Positions 50,457-59,100 of a stretch of 61,088 bases of DNA are shown one piece after another. Within the stretch, counting starts at the first letter, position 1. Every line of letters begins with the position of its first letter. The DNA comes from Halobacillus aidingensis (GTDB lineage: Bacteria; Bacillota; Bacilli; Bacillales; Halobacillaceae). Location: the NCBI RefSeq assembly GCF_900104185.1, contig NZ_FNIZ01000023.1:1-61088 (forward strand). The letters are read 5' to 3'. The notes beneath the pieces are model-generated. The model did no database searches and was not told the DNA's origin. It worked only from the letters and a program-made list of their open reading frames with translations. The translations under genes were made by a program, and so were the position numbers.

Positions 50457-50804
50457 ATGAAGAAATTTTTACTGTTCCTGGCTGGATTAGTCGCTCTTAC
50501 CGTATTGCTCGCCAATTTAGGACCGATGATCCTCCTGGGTGTAAGTGTCTGGCTGCTTTATGTCGTGTTCAAGCAGTTCATGAAAAGTGACTCCACGGCC
50601 GGAAAGATTGGCTGGGGCGTGGTTGGACTGATCATCCTCAGTATAGCCGTCTCAAATGTCTATGCAGTGATTGGTGTCGCCGCTGCTTTTGCGCTTTACT
50701 GGATCTATAAAAATTGGACAAGCAAAAGCGAAGAGGTACGTTCAACCAAATCCGATGATCCTTTTACCAACTTTGAACGTCAATGGGCAGAAATGAACAA
50801 ATAA
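50457..50804 (+). CDS. liaI: LiaI-like membrane protein
   Basis: A 115-residue protein with about three to four membrane helices (FLLFLAGLVALTVLLANLG, MILLGVSVWLLYVVFKQF, IGWGVVGLIILSIAVSNVYA) and a charged C-terminal tail with ERQWAEMNK. As the gene before a PspA homologue in a lia operon, it corresponds to LiaI, the membrane anchor that recruits LiaH under envelope stress. The assignment rests more on position than on identity. AAGGAGGG precedes the ATG. The weak -35 upstream fits control by phosphorylated LiaR. Confidence 0.75.
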   Translation: MKKFLLFLAGLVALTVLLANLGPMILLGVSVWLLYVVFKQFMKSDSTAGKIGWGVVGLIILSIAVSNVYAVIGVAAAFALYWIYKNWTSKSEEVRSTKSDDPFTNFERQWAEMNK

Positions 50805-50825
50805 ACTAAAGGAGAGATATACCGT

Positions 50826-51467
50826 ATGGCTAATTTATTTACAAGGTTGAAAGATTCCATTACTGCAGATTTGCATGAGGCGTTGGATCAAAAAGAACAA
50901 AAAAATCCAATCGCGATGTTAAATCAGTATTTGCGTGAAAGTGAAAAAGAAACGGAGAAGGTAAGGAAGCTTGTAGAGCGTCAGTACCGGTTAAAAGATG
51001 AGTTTTCCCGTGAGTTCCAGAAAGCACAGGATATGGCGGACAAGCGCAGACGCCAGGCTGAAGTTGCCGAAAAAGCCGGGGAAACCACGATGTATGAATT
51101 CGCCGTCAAGGAGCAGCAGGAATATGAGGCAAGGGCCGATCGCCTTCAAGCGTCAAGAAGGGACAGCATCGAACAGCTGGAGACTCTTGAGCGCAAATAT
51201 GAAGAAATGAAACACAAACTGAAGGACATGCATTTGAAACGGATGGAACTGATGGGGCGTGAAAACATTGCCCGTGCTCATCATCGTATGAATCGTGTGA
51301 TTGAGGACACAGCGGACAAGCCTTACTCCAGATTTTCAGAAATCGACCGCTACATCGAGGACCTGGAGTACAAAGTGAACAGCGCGTATTACCACAATAC
51401 GTTTGACAGTAAAATGGCCCAATTGGAAAAAGAAATGGAGAAACGGGAGGAAGTACCCGCTAAATAG
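50826..51467 (+). CDS. liaH: LiaH, PspA/IM30-family phage-shock protein
   Basis: A 213-residue, almost wholly helical PspA-family protein. The amphipathic N-terminus MANLFTRLKDSITADLHEAL binds membranes, and the long coiled coil (about 25-185) forms oligomeric assemblies that protect the envelope. KNPIAMLNQYLRESEKETEKVRKLVE is the family signature. AAAGGAGAG lies before the ATG, 21 bases after liaI, so the two are translated together. A hairpin downstream probably limits expression of the following regulatory genes. Confidence 0.92.
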   Translation: MANLFTRLKDSITADLHEALDQKEQKNPIAMLNQYLRESEKETEKVRKLVERQYRLKDEFSREFQKAQDMADKRRRQAEVAEKAGETTMYEFAVKEQQEYEARADRLQASRRDSIEQLETLERKYEEMKHKLKDMHLKRMELMGRENIARAHHRMNRVIEDTADKPYSRFSEIDRYIEDLEYKVNSAYYHNTFDSKMAQLEKEMEKREEVPAK

Positions 51468-51485
51468 AAAACATGGTATGATGAA

Positions 51486-51506
51486 GGCGCAGATTTCTGC
51501 GTCTTT
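51486..51506 (+). terminator. Intercistronic hairpin between liaH and liaF
   Basis: GGCGCAGA / TCTGCGTC pair with a 2-base centre, followed by TTTATCG. The short T-run suggests partial termination, which would give more LiaI/LiaH than LiaFSR. Confidence 0.6.
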
Positions 51507-51534
51507 ATCGATTTAAGGGAGGAGGATGACCTTT

Positions 51535-52254
51535 ATGCTTAAAAAGCTTTCGACCGATACGATCAACACGATTTTAATCATAGGGGTGATTCTCCTCGTT
51601 GTGGAAATCGTCTTCTTCAACGGGGGACTTGTATTTTCTGTCGTTTTCTCTGGAGTCCTTATATATATCGGATGGAAAAACTATCGTCCATTGTGGAGGA
51701 AAATCCTTTTCTGGATTGGTTTGATCAGTTTAATTTTCACCGTATTAAGTATGATTGCTGTTAGGTTCCTTGTTATTGCATTGATTCTCATGTTCCTAAG
51801 AGATTACTTTAAATCAAGGGAAAAGCCGGAGCACATCCGACCTGAGATCATTGATCATCACCAGGAGATCCCTGATCAGGAACCATTGTTAAGGCAGAAG
51901 TTCTTTGGAGATGATGCTACACCGAAAACCTCTTATGAATGGAAGGATATCAACATTCATGGCGGTTTTGGGGACAGAATTGTCGATTTGAGCCAAACGG
52001 TTCTTCCTCACGATGAGGCCGTCATTTCCATACGCCAGTGGATTGGTAATCTGACCGTTTATGTCCCTTATGAAGTAGAGGTAAGTATTCATCATAGTGC
52101 TCTCATTGGCCGGGCTTCCATTTTTCAATATAAGAAGTCGAAAGTGTTCAACCAGGTCATCTCCTTTCAAACCGAAGGGTATCGAAAAGAAAAGCCACGC
52201 GTGAAAATCATAACGTCTATGGTTTCCGGTGAGCTTGAGGTGAAGCGCGTATGA
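51535..52254 (+). CDS. liaF: LiaF, inhibitor of the LiaSR system
   Basis: A 239-residue protein with N-terminal membrane helices (about 10-95) and a C-terminal cytoplasmic-facing beta domain (YEWKDINIHGGFGDRIVDLSQTVLPHDEAVISIRQWIGNLTVYVPYEVEV), the DUF2154/LiaF domain. LiaF keeps LiaS inactive until cell-wall antibiotics are present. I take the second ATG (GGAGG, 9 bases) because the first abuts the ribosome binding site. Its stop overlaps the liaS start by four bases. A separate liaG gene is missing. Confidence 0.9.
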   Translation: MLKKLSTDTINTILIIGVILLVVEIVFFNGGLVFSVVFSGVLIYIGWKNYRPLWRKILFWIGLISLIFTVLSMIAVRFLVIALILMFLRDYFKSREKPEHIRPEIIDHHQEIPDQEPLLRQKFFGDDATPKTSYEWKDINIHGGFGDRIVDLSQTVLPHDEAVISIRQWIGNLTVYVPYEVEVSIHHSALIGRASIFQYKKSKVFNQVISFQTEGYRKEKPRVKIITSMVSGELEVKRV

Positions 52255-53291
52255 ACGTATGGCATAGACAATTGTTGTCCGGCACCCTTACTTTTTTCGG
52301 GTTCACCATTCTGTTGTTGACCATTACGTTCTATGCCTTTCCTTTCGGCTCGTGGGGAGAGCTTTGGGAAAGGGAGGTTTTTGATCTTCCTTATATTTTC
52401 TTTGTTTTGTTCATTTCTTTATCTTTCGGGTTTGTGGTCGGCGTCATCCAGGGATGGTTTTGGCGCAGGCAGCTCTTCACCATCGAACATCGCGTGTCTG
52501 AATTGACAAAGGGGAATGAGCTTGCGGAAGAAGAGGTTGCTTTGAAAGAGATGGAGCAGATCGACCTCGCCCTTAAACAACTGGAAGAAAAAATGACGAA
52601 ACAAACAGAGCTTGCTCAACGTATGGTTACAGAAAGGGCAGAAGAACGCGAGAAGAGCCTGCAGGAAGTGGTGATTCAGGAAAGGAATCGTCTTGCAAGA
52701 GAACTTCATGATTCCGTCAGTCAGCAATTATTTGCAGCTTCCATGATGATGTCTGCCATTAATGAAACAGATCCGGATGATTGGCAGGCAACGAAAAAAC
52801 AAATGCAGATGGTCGAACGAATGATTCACCAGTCTCAGCTTGAAATGAGAGCTTTGCTTCTTCATTTAAGACCGGTGGCCCTCAAGGATAAGTCTCTGTC
52901 GGAAGGAGCAGAAGAGCTGCTTTATGAACTCACACAAAAAGTACCCATGGAAATTGAATGGTCCGTGGAACCTTTAACCCTTGAAAAAGGCATCGAAGAT
53001 CAGCTTTTCCGGATTCTTCAAGAATCGGTTTCAAACACCTTAAGGCATGCGAAAGCTCATTTATTGAATGTCATGCTGATTGAAAGGGATCAGAACGTCA
53101 TCCTGCGTATCGTTGATGATGGCATCGGTTTTGATGTGGATGAAGCGAAGACGAGTTCATATGGACTGCAAAACATGCAGGAACGAGCATTTGAACTCGG
53201 AGGTACATTAAAGATTGTAAGCGTGAAGGAACAGGGGACCCGGTTAGAAGTGAAAGTTCCTCATCGAATAAAAGGAGGCGAGGAAGAATGA
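52251..53291 (+). CDS. liaS: LiaS sensor histidine kinase
   Basis: A 346-residue NarL-class kinase. Two membrane helices (about 10-30 and 45-70) enclose a tiny extracellular loop, as in intramembrane-sensing kinases. A HAMP/coiled-coil region follows, then the HisKA_3 H-box RNRLARELHDSVSQQLFAASM and an ATP-binding domain (ILQESVSNTLRHAKAH, IVDDGIGFDV, SSYGLQNMQERAFELGG). It phosphorylates LiaR when released by LiaF. It overlaps liaF by four bases and liaR by four bases, so all three are translationally coupled. Confidence 0.93.
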   Translation: MNVWHRQLLSGTLTFFGFTILLLTITFYAFPFGSWGELWEREVFDLPYIFFVLFISLSFGFVVGVIQGWFWRRQLFTIEHRVSELTKGNELAEEEVALKEMEQIDLALKQLEEKMTKQTELAQRMVTERAEEREKSLQEVVIQERNRLARELHDSVSQQLFAASMMMSAINETDPDDWQATKKQMQMVERMIHQSQLEMRALLLHLRPVALKDKSLSEGAEELLYELTQKVPMEIEWSVEPLTLEKGIEDQLFRILQESVSNTLRHAKAHLLNVMLIERDQNVILRIVDDGIGFDVDEAKTSSYGLQNMQERAFELGGTLKIVSVKEQGTRLEVKVPHRIKGGEEE

Positions 53292-53920
53292 TTACCGTAT
53301 TATTTGCTGATGATCATGAAATGGTGCGCATCGGCGTATCCGCATACTTATCTGCACAACCAGATATCGAGGTTATTGCGGAAGCGGACGATGGAAAAGC
53401 AGCCGTGGACCTTGCGTTGGAGCATCGTCCTGATATTATCTTGATGGACTTAGTCATGGACGAGATGGATGGCATTGAAGCGACGAAACGGATTACTGAA
53501 CAATGGCCGGAAGCCAAAGTCATTATCGTCACGAGTTTTCTGGATGATGAAAAAGTGTACCCAGCACTTGAAGCGGGAGCGACGAGTTATATGCTCAAAA
53601 CATCAAAAGCAGAGGAAATCGCCAAAGCCATTCGCTCTACATACGCAGGTCAGTCCATCCTAGAACCTGAAGTGACAGGCAAAATCATGACAAAAATGCG
53701 TACGCCAGGTGGAGCTGAACTTCACGACCAACTGACAGGAAGAGAAAAAGAAGTCCTTCTTTTAATGGCAGAAGGGAAAACCAACCAGGAAATCTCAGAT
53801 CAATTGTTCATCGCCCTGAAAACTGTAAAGGTACACGTCAGCAATATCCTTGGAAAACTCCAAGTATCCGACCGTACCCAGGCCGTCATCTATGCCTTCA
53901 AACACGACTTAATCAAGTAA
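53288..53920 (+). CDS. liaR: LiaR response regulator
   Basis: A 210-residue NarL/FixJ-type regulator. The receiver has the acidic pair (FADDHEMV), phospho-acceptor Asp in DIILMDLVMDEMDG, Thr/Ser in IIVTSFLDD and Lys in YMLKTSKAEE. The C-terminal LuxR-type helix-turn-helix reads LTGREKEVLLLMAEGKTNQEIS and LKTVKVHVSNILGKLQV. It activates liaI-liaH transcription, by family knowledge. AAAGGAGGCGAGG precedes the ATG. It is the last gene of the operon, followed by a strong terminator and copy 5 of the repeat. Confidence 0.93.
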   Translation: MITVLFADDHEMVRIGVSAYLSAQPDIEVIAEADDGKAAVDLALEHRPDIILMDLVMDEMDGIEATKRITEQWPEAKVIIVTSFLDDEKVYPALEAGATSYMLKTSKAEEIAKAIRSTYAGQSILEPEVTGKIMTKMRTPGGAELHDQLTGREKEVLLLMAEGKTNQEISDQLFIALKTVKVHVSNILGKLQVSDRTQAVIYAFKHDLIK

Positions 53921-53952
53921 AACCTCGACCATGGAGCGGTCGAGGTTTTTTG
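53921..53952 (+). terminator. Terminator of the lia operon
   Basis: Stem AACCTCGACC / GGTCGAGGTT with a 7-base loop and T6 run. Confidence 0.88.
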
Positions 53953-54002
53953 AATATATATGGGGTAATGATTCAACATTAATTAAACGCTTGTTCAACA
54001 AT

Positions 54003-54554
54003 ATGGCAGGATTGTGGAAGACTCGATTTCGAGACTTTTCGGGGTTCGTTTGCCGTGTTGAGCGTTAGGGATGGCTGGGAAGCTACTCGCTTTCCTGCGG
54101 GGATGACGGCAAGCCTCCTCGTGCTTCGCACTGTGGGGTCTCGCCAGCCAATCCATTCCCGCGGGAGTCTCGCAGCTTCCCAGCCACCCCATTCGATGAA
54201 TGTGAGAAACGAACCCCGCTACTGTGTGGGGGGTCTTCCACTATCCTTGTGTTATATGCATAAAGCGCTACATAACAAGCTTTCCGCACCCAGAATAGAG
54301 TGCTTGCCAGTTCGTATCCTCCATTAAATCTGTGCATAAAAGCAACTTATTCTGGAAGTGGTTTCGAGACACTTATATGGCAAAGGGGCGGAGGGAAACG
54401 GTGAGACTCCTATGGGACGTGTGGGACAGGTGAGACCCCGGAAGGCGTAGCCTGAGGAGGCTCACCGCCCGCCCCATGGAAAGCGAACCTTTTCCCGCAG
54501 CCCCTAAACTCACACAAAAGTCTCGAAACTGAGTCTTCCAGAAAAGGGAGCTTT
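54003..54554. repeat. TIR-bounded palindromic intergenic element, copy 5
   Basis: Left end ATGGCAGGATTGTGGAAGAC, right end CTCGAAACTGAGTCTTCCAG. Module B comes first (reverse; GGGAAGCTACTCGC ... GCAGCTTCCC), module A second (reverse; GGCAAAGGGGCGGAGGGAAA at its start), as in copy 3. The linker holds GCATAAAGCGCT and an internal copy of the CTGGAAGTGGTTTCGAGA end. It lies between liaR and a small convergent frame. Confidence 0.85.
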
Positions 54555-54575
54555 TATGGAGAATCATCGTAGTGT

Positions 54576-54662
54576 TTATTGATTGAATGTGACGAGTACG
54601 ATGGCGGCGATGAGGATGAGATAGAAGATGAACAACTTCCAATACACTCGTTTCAATTCCAT
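54576..54662 (-). CDS. Possible 28-residue small membrane protein
   Basis: A frame MELKRVYWKLFIFYLILIAA ... VTFNQ: a basic start followed by one continuous hydrophobic helix, the shape of bacterial single-pass small proteins. AAGGGG directly abuts the ATG; the TTG two codons later would be better spaced and gives 26 residues. It converges on liaR across copy 5 and is divergent from rpiA. No homologue is recognised; the strong hydrophobic pattern and its position are the only support. Confidence 0.4.
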   Translation of the reverse strand: MELKRVYWKLFIFYLILIAAIVLVTFNQ

Positions 54663-54835
54663 CCCCTTCTTTCTGCAGAACAATGGATTACCTTATATTT
54701 ATGTGAAGACAGCGTTAAGAATGACAAAGTTTTGGCGTAGGAACGGGAATGGGCTCCTTCATCTGATACACTTTCTTTACCACCCATGCTTGTTTTCCAA
54801 GTCATTCGGGAATACCAAAGAAAGAGGTGATACCT

Positions 54836-55534
54836 GTGAAATGGAAGAATAATCTAGCCGATCAGCCGGTCTGGTCAGGGGAGATTTCAAATCGTGAACG
54901 AAAAGAAAAAGTCGCTCAACAAGTGAGCCGTTTTGTAAAGGATGGAGATGTCATCGGCATCGGCTCAGGGTCGACATCATTTCTTGCTCTCGAAAAGATT
55001 GCAGAAAGAGTAGCGGAGGAAAAGCTGGAGATATTGGCTATTCCTACTTCTAAAGAGGCAGAGATGAACTGTAGTTATTATGGACTGACAACGACTTCTC
55101 TCCTCAATCACCAACCGGATTGGGGATTTGATGGCGCGGACGAGGTGGACGGAGAGCATCGTCTCATTAAAGGAAGAGGAGGCGCTCTTTTTGCGGAGAA
55201 GCTCGTGATGGCAAGTGCTGCAAAAACGTATATTTTAGTTGATGGAAGCAAGCATGTTGAAAGACTCGGGGAGAAGTTTGCGGTTCCTTTAGAGGTGGAT
55301 CCACGAGCGGTTCATCTTGTAGAAACATCCCTTCAAACTTTTGAGTGTGATCACATTCAGCTGCGCATGGCTGCAGCGAAGGATGGCCCGGTTTTGACAG
55401 AAGCTGGCAACATGCTCATGGACGTAAGGTTCGCTCATATACACGATACGTTGGAAAAAGAGTTGAGCGCGATTCCAGGTGTCATAGAAACGGGGCTCTT
55501 CATTGGGTATTCCGTGGAAATTTTAACAGTATGA
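54836..55534 (+). CDS. rpiA: Ribose-5-phosphate isomerase A
   Basis: A 232-residue isomerase interconverting ribose-5-phosphate and ribulose-5-phosphate in the pentose phosphate pathway. Motifs: VIGIGSGSTSFLALEKIAER (phosphate loop), IPTSKEAE, the catalytic GFDGADEVDGEHRLIKGRGGALFAEK, and the tail GNMLMDVRFAHIHD ... GVIETGLFIGYSVE. I use the GTG preceded by AGAGGTGAT instead of the upstream GTG inside that site. B. subtilis-type bacteria often rely on RpiB instead, so an additional copy is possible. Its promoter region (54663-54835) shows nothing distinctive. Confidence 0.92.
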   Translation: MKWKNNLADQPVWSGEISNRERKEKVAQQVSRFVKDGDVIGIGSGSTSFLALEKIAERVAEEKLEILAIPTSKEAEMNCSYYGLTTTSLLNHQPDWGFDGADEVDGEHRLIKGRGGALFAEKLVMASAAKTYILVDGSKHVERLGEKFAVPLEVDPRAVHLVETSLQTFECDHIQLRMAAAKDGPVLTEAGNMLMDVRFAHIHDTLEKELSAIPGVIETGLFIGYSVEILTV

Positions 55535-55616
55535 CGCCCATTTTACTTATATTTATTGGTACATCGTAATACTTTTTCTATAATAGTAGTAAATCCTTAT
55601 TCAAAGGGGAATCATT

Positions 55617-57143
55617 ATGGGACTGCCAAACAGGATTGCTTACCAGGATCAACGATACCCGTATGTAGTACTTGCACCGATCGGAAAGAAGAACAAACAA
55701 ATCCGGTCGATTGGACATAAATTTGAACGGGGGTTACTATCCAGGCTTAACGACGCAATCGTGGACCAAATCAATGACAAAGCTCTTGATGTTGCGAAAA
55801 TTCGCCCCTACCTAGGGTTGTCAGGAAAAGCTGTCCTACCAGTTTCTTTTGAAAAAGAAGAGACGATCCATCCACATTTGTTGCGCCCAGAATTGTTTTT
55901 ATGGAGGTCCTTGTCGGAAGAACATGGACTACCATTAAAAGAAGAATTTTTATACAGTACAGATTTCACTCAACTCTCCTCGGATCAACTTTATGAACAC
56001 GTAGGGGAAGTACTTGAGGACTATCTTTTTTTATCCCATATAAGTGAACACAACCGCAAGGATTGGATTGATAAAATATCTGCTGCTTTCCACAATCACC
56101 CGATCGTACGATTGTTCCATGAAAAAAGGAACGTCATTGATGCGGTTGAAGTCATGAATCAATCCGCTCTTATATCGGTTCTTAATTACCCGGAGGATGT
56201 GGCCTATTGGCGTCACAGAGTCAGCATCGTTATGCGTCCTTTCCGCACTTTACCAGCCGATTGGTTGGAAGGAAGGGAAGGGTGCTGTTCACATAGGAAA
56301 TCGCTCACCTTTCTTTCAAAGGAGCGATGCATCTGTTGTTCTTGTGAAAGGTGTGATTATTCCCTGCTTTATTATATTGATGATGATAGAGTTGCTCTTG
56401 AAGAGGAATTCGATGTGGAGCGAGCAACGAAGCGAGTCATGACCATTGAGAAACAGTTCAATGAGATCGCTGCACAAAACCAGCGTCTTCTGGAACAACT
56501 GATTCAGTTAAATGGTTTGAAAAAACAGTTGACCGTCGCCAGAAAAACGCTCGATGAAAGTTTAGATGTTGTCAAACAGATTGAACGTTATCAGCGTAAA
56601 GCAGAAGATATGAAATCACATCCCCTGCTCTATATGTATGACAAATTAAATCGGAGCCAGATCCCAGAGCGTACGTCTGAATCTGAGCTGTTATGGCTTT
56701 CCGGAATAGTACTCGACGACGTAAGAATGTTGAAAGAACTACGGGATTGGCAGAAGATTGTTCCTGAAAATGTATATCCAATGACAAGCCATGTCTTAGA
56801 AGAGTTGAAAAATAAGCTGACTGAAGTTCGTTATGAAGAGAATGATGTCATCATTACTGTCAAAGGAAGATCACTGACGTATGCAGAAACTCAACAAGTG
56901 CTTGACTTGATCTATTATTATGGAACAGATTATCCGGCCCATACCTTAGTACAAGTGCTTGCAGGAAAAGCGACCAACAAACTTAGGCAGCTCCATTTGC
57001 ACGAAACACGGTGGTTCGGCATCCTTTCAAGTTGGCCTGAAAAACATATTCAAAAACTTTTCAACCAGCTCGAAAAACAAGGATGGCTTATGAAACAACA
57101 AAAAGGCTACTCTATCAGTGACTACGCAGAAGAAGTCATGTGA
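55617..57143 (+). CDS. RQC-domain DNA-binding protein with a cysteine cluster (RQC-minor type)
   Basis: A 508-residue protein without a helicase domain. Its C-terminus (about 418-505) resembles the winged-helix RQC domain of RecQ: TYAETQQVLDLIYYYGTDYP, VLAGKATNKLRQLHLHETRW, FGILSSWPEKHIQKLFNQL. In the middle, seven Cys crowd between 223 and 246 (CC-x13-C-x-CC-x-C-x2-C), a probable zinc site; a coiled coil (about 266-325) follows. The N-terminal 215 residues match nothing I know. It would bind DNA, perhaps structured ends, but its role is open. The SD GGGGA lies 7 bases upstream; the unit is followed by an unexplained 170-base stretch and a terminator. Confidence 0.6.
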   Translation: MGLPNRIAYQDQRYPYVVLAPIGKKNKQIRSIGHKFERGLLSRLNDAIVDQINDKALDVAKIRPYLGLSGKAVLPVSFEKEETIHPHLLRPELFLWRSLSEEHGLPLKEEFLYSTDFTQLSSDQLYEHVGEVLEDYLFLSHISEHNRKDWIDKISAAFHNHPIVRLFHEKRNVIDAVEVMNQSALISVLNYPEDVAYWRHRVSIVMRPFRTLPADWLEGREGCCSHRKSLTFLSKERCICCSCERCDYSLLYYIDDDRVALEEEFDVERATKRVMTIEKQFNEIAAQNQRLLEQLIQLNGLKKQLTVARKTLDESLDVVKQIERYQRKAEDMKSHPLLYMYDKLNRSQIPERTSESELLWLSGIVLDDVRMLKELRDWQKIVPENVYPMTSHVLEELKNKLTEVRYEENDVIITVKGRSLTYAETQQVLDLIYYYGTDYPAHTLVQVLAGKATNKLRQLHLHETRWFGILSSWPEKHIQKLFNQLEKQGWLMKQQKGYSISDYAEEVM

Positions 57144-57342
57144 TTGTGTTATATGAGAGTGATTCGACGGAGACACATAAGCAAAGTCGTGAGTTGGTAG
57201 TCTTTACTGCATCTCGGGGCGGCTAATGTCACCAAGGACTGCCTCCAGGCACAACATAAGACGAAATGAGGCAAACGTTTTTGTAGACCTTCGTTATTCC
57301 ACAAATACAAGCATAAAGACCTGCTGAAAGGCAGGTCTTATT
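57144..57342 (+). other. Long 3' region or unassigned RNA ending in a terminator
   Basis: The 170 bases after the RQC gene carry no frame of note but are GC-richer than usual spacers (GCATCTCGGGGCGGCTAATG, GACTGCCTCCAGGCAC). They end in a good terminator (AAGACCTGC / GCAGGTCTT, 57316-57339). Short self-complementary bits such as GCCT-CC-AGGC exist. It could be a 3' untranslated region or a small RNA; I match it to no known RNA family. Confidence 0.35.
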
Positions 57343-57358
57343 TCATTGCATGTTTAAT

Positions 57359-57383
57359 GGAAAGCGGTTACTTATGCTATAAT
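57359..57383 (+). promoter_or_regulatory. Promoter of the DUF4166-kynA unit with a cre-like site
   Basis: An extended -10, TGC-TATAAT (hexamer 57378-57383), has no good -35. GGAAAGCGGTTACT (57359-57372) matches cre except at its two outer bases and fills the -35/spacer region, a repressing position. The leader to the first ATG is about 175 bases and shows nothing else recognisable. Confidence 0.5.
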
Positions 57384-57566
57384 GCCATTACATACATCAA
57401 AGAAAATAGGTTTCTAAATAAAACCATATTCTGATCTGAATCATTTCATACCTGCTTTGTTAACCCTGTTTAAATATGGAACATTACATAAATGGCACGG
57501 GGCAGATAATTTAAAACCATCCAAAAAGAAACACGGATGGAAACCTGTTTTGGGAGGAGTTTTTCC

Positions 57567-58211
57567 ATGAAGTCGATTTTTCATCGAGCACTAGGTGAGC
57601 AATTCCACAATCTTCATCCAGAGCTACAAAAGAAGTATGGATTGACGAGCAAACAAAATCTAATGATCCTTGGTCAAGGGAGAATGACTGAAATCAGAGG
57701 GACACATCCTTTGCTGCGCCCTTTTCTTCAAGTGGGAACAAAAGATCATCTTGTGTTTGCAGAAAGAGGAAAAGATGTCCCCTTCACTCTTGAGAATTAT
57801 ATCTATGTAGATGAAAAAGGACGGGAGACGATTAGTTGGATTCGGAGGTTTTTCTTTCCTTACTCTATTCGAGGTTTTGATGCAGCGATGCGATTTGATG
57901 AAGAGAAAGGTTGTATCGTTGATGATTTAGGAAAGACAGGCCTCATACAAACCGAGCTGGAGACCCATGTCACAGCAGAAGGTGGACTATATATGGAGTC
58001 GAAAGCAATGCATGTGGATGGCCTCATGTCTATGGCCAATCCGACGACCAGTGTGTACGAACATTATGATGAAGAGGAAGAGGCTTTTCGTGTCCATGTG
58101 CACGCAGAGCACCCTGTTTTAGGAACGCTTCTTATGTATGAGGGGACGGTTCATACGGAATTTTTACCGATGACTTTTACCAACATTCCTGAACGCGGCG
58201 TGTTGGATTGA
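57567..58211 (+). CDS. DUF4166-family protein
   Basis: A 214-residue protein of the DUF4166 family, whose function is unknown. It contains [23 protein letters not shown] at the start, a typical opening for the family, then [42 protein letters not shown] and [21 protein letters not shown]. The fold appears beta-rich and soluble. In other Bacillaceae this family also stands alone or beside an NAD-dependent epimerase domain. Start: ATG after GGGAGGAG. It lies 13 bases before kynA and should be co-transcribed. Confidence 0.8.
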   Translation: MKSIFHRALGEQFHNLHPELQKKYGLTSKQNLMILGQGRMTEIRGTHPLLRPFLQVGTKDHLVFAERGKDVPFTLENYIYVDEKGRETISWIRRFFFPYSIRGFDAAMRFDEEKGCIVDDLGKTGLIQTELETHVTAEGGLYMESKAMHVDGLMSMANPTTSVYEHYDEEEEAFRVHVHAEHPVLGTLLMYEGTVHTEFLPMTFTNIPERGVLD

Positions 58212-58224
58212 AGGAGGGACACCA

Positions 58225-59061
58225 GTGACAAATCATAAAAATGATGGCAGCGAGAACATCCATACTGATTTTTCCAGCCGGATGACCTATGGTGAATATT
58301 TGAACTTGGATGAACTGCTTTCTGCGCAAAATCGTCTGTCACCTCATCATGATGAGATGCTTTTTATTATCATTCATCAAGTCAGTGAATTATGGATGAA
58401 GCTGACTTTACACGAACTTCATGCAGCTATAGAAGCAATTAGAAAAGATCAAATGCAGGCGGCTTTTAAGATGCTGGCACGAGTATCGAGCATTCAAAAA
58501 CAGATTATTCAAGCGTGGGATGTCTTATCAACATTGACCCCGTCAGAATATATGGAGTTCCGTGATCACCTCGGACAGGCTTCCGGCTTCCAATCCTATC
58601 AGTACAGAATGATTGAATTTGCACTGGGGTATAAAACCCCTCACGTGTTAAAGATCTACGAAAAAGACCCTGAGTTGCATCATCGACTTGAAGAGGCATA
58701 TCGTGCACCAAGCCTTTACGATGCTGCCATCGAAAAGCTATCCGACTCCGGTTTTCCGATTTCAAAAAAACTGTTGGACCGTGATTACACGCAGCTGTAT
58801 GAAAAAGACTCCAGCGTAGAAGCTGCCTGGACGAACGTCTATAAAGATGTGGAACAATATTGGGACTTGTACCAATTAGGGGAGAAGCTTGTTGACATTG
58901 AAGACAGTCTCCAGCAATGGCGTTTCCGTCACATGAAAACAGTCGAGCGAATCATCGGTCATAAAAAAGGCACAGGCGGTTCCTCAGGTGTCGGCTACTT
59001 AAAGAAAGTCCTCGATCACCGCTTCTTTCCCGAACTATGGGACGTCCGAACCAATATCTAG
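58225..59061 (+). CDS. kynA: Tryptophan 2,3-dioxygenase
   Basis: A 278-residue haem enzyme opening the indole ring of tryptophan to N-formylkynurenine, the first step of the kynurenine route. Signatures: [42 protein letters not shown] (active-site His/Phe region), [20 protein letters not shown], and [29 protein letters not shown], which holds the proximal His and substrate loop. Start: GTG with GAAGGAGGG upstream. kynB and kynU, commonly next to it in Bacillus, are absent here. Confidence 0.93.
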   Translation: MTNHKNDGSENIHTDFSSRMTYGEYLNLDELLSAQNRLSPHHDEMLFIIIHQVSELWMKLTLHELHAAIEAIRKDQMQAAFKMLARVSSIQKQIIQAWDVLSTLTPSEYMEFRDHLGQASGFQSYQYRMIEFALGYKTPHVLKIYEKDPELHHRLEEAYRAPSLYDAAIEKLSDSGFPISKKLLDRDYTQLYEKDSSVEAAWTNVYKDVEQYWDLYQLGEKLVDIEDSLQQWRFRHMKTVERIIGHKKGTGGSSGVGYLKKVLDHRFFPELWDVRTNI

Positions 59062-59090
59062 AACTTTCCTTATTGGAGAGTTCTTTTTTT
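59061..59090 (+). terminator. Terminator of kynA
   Basis: Stem GAACTTTCC / GGAGAGTTC (one mismatch), 5-base loop, T7 run; it begins at the stop codon. Confidence 0.8.
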
Positions 59091-59100
59091 ATTCCGCTAT

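Noticed and set aside
57144-57342. tmRNA, 6S RNA or RNase P RNA
   Set aside because: None of the conserved cores (tRNA-like ends, tag frame, long 6S hairpin, P4 helix) could be recognised.
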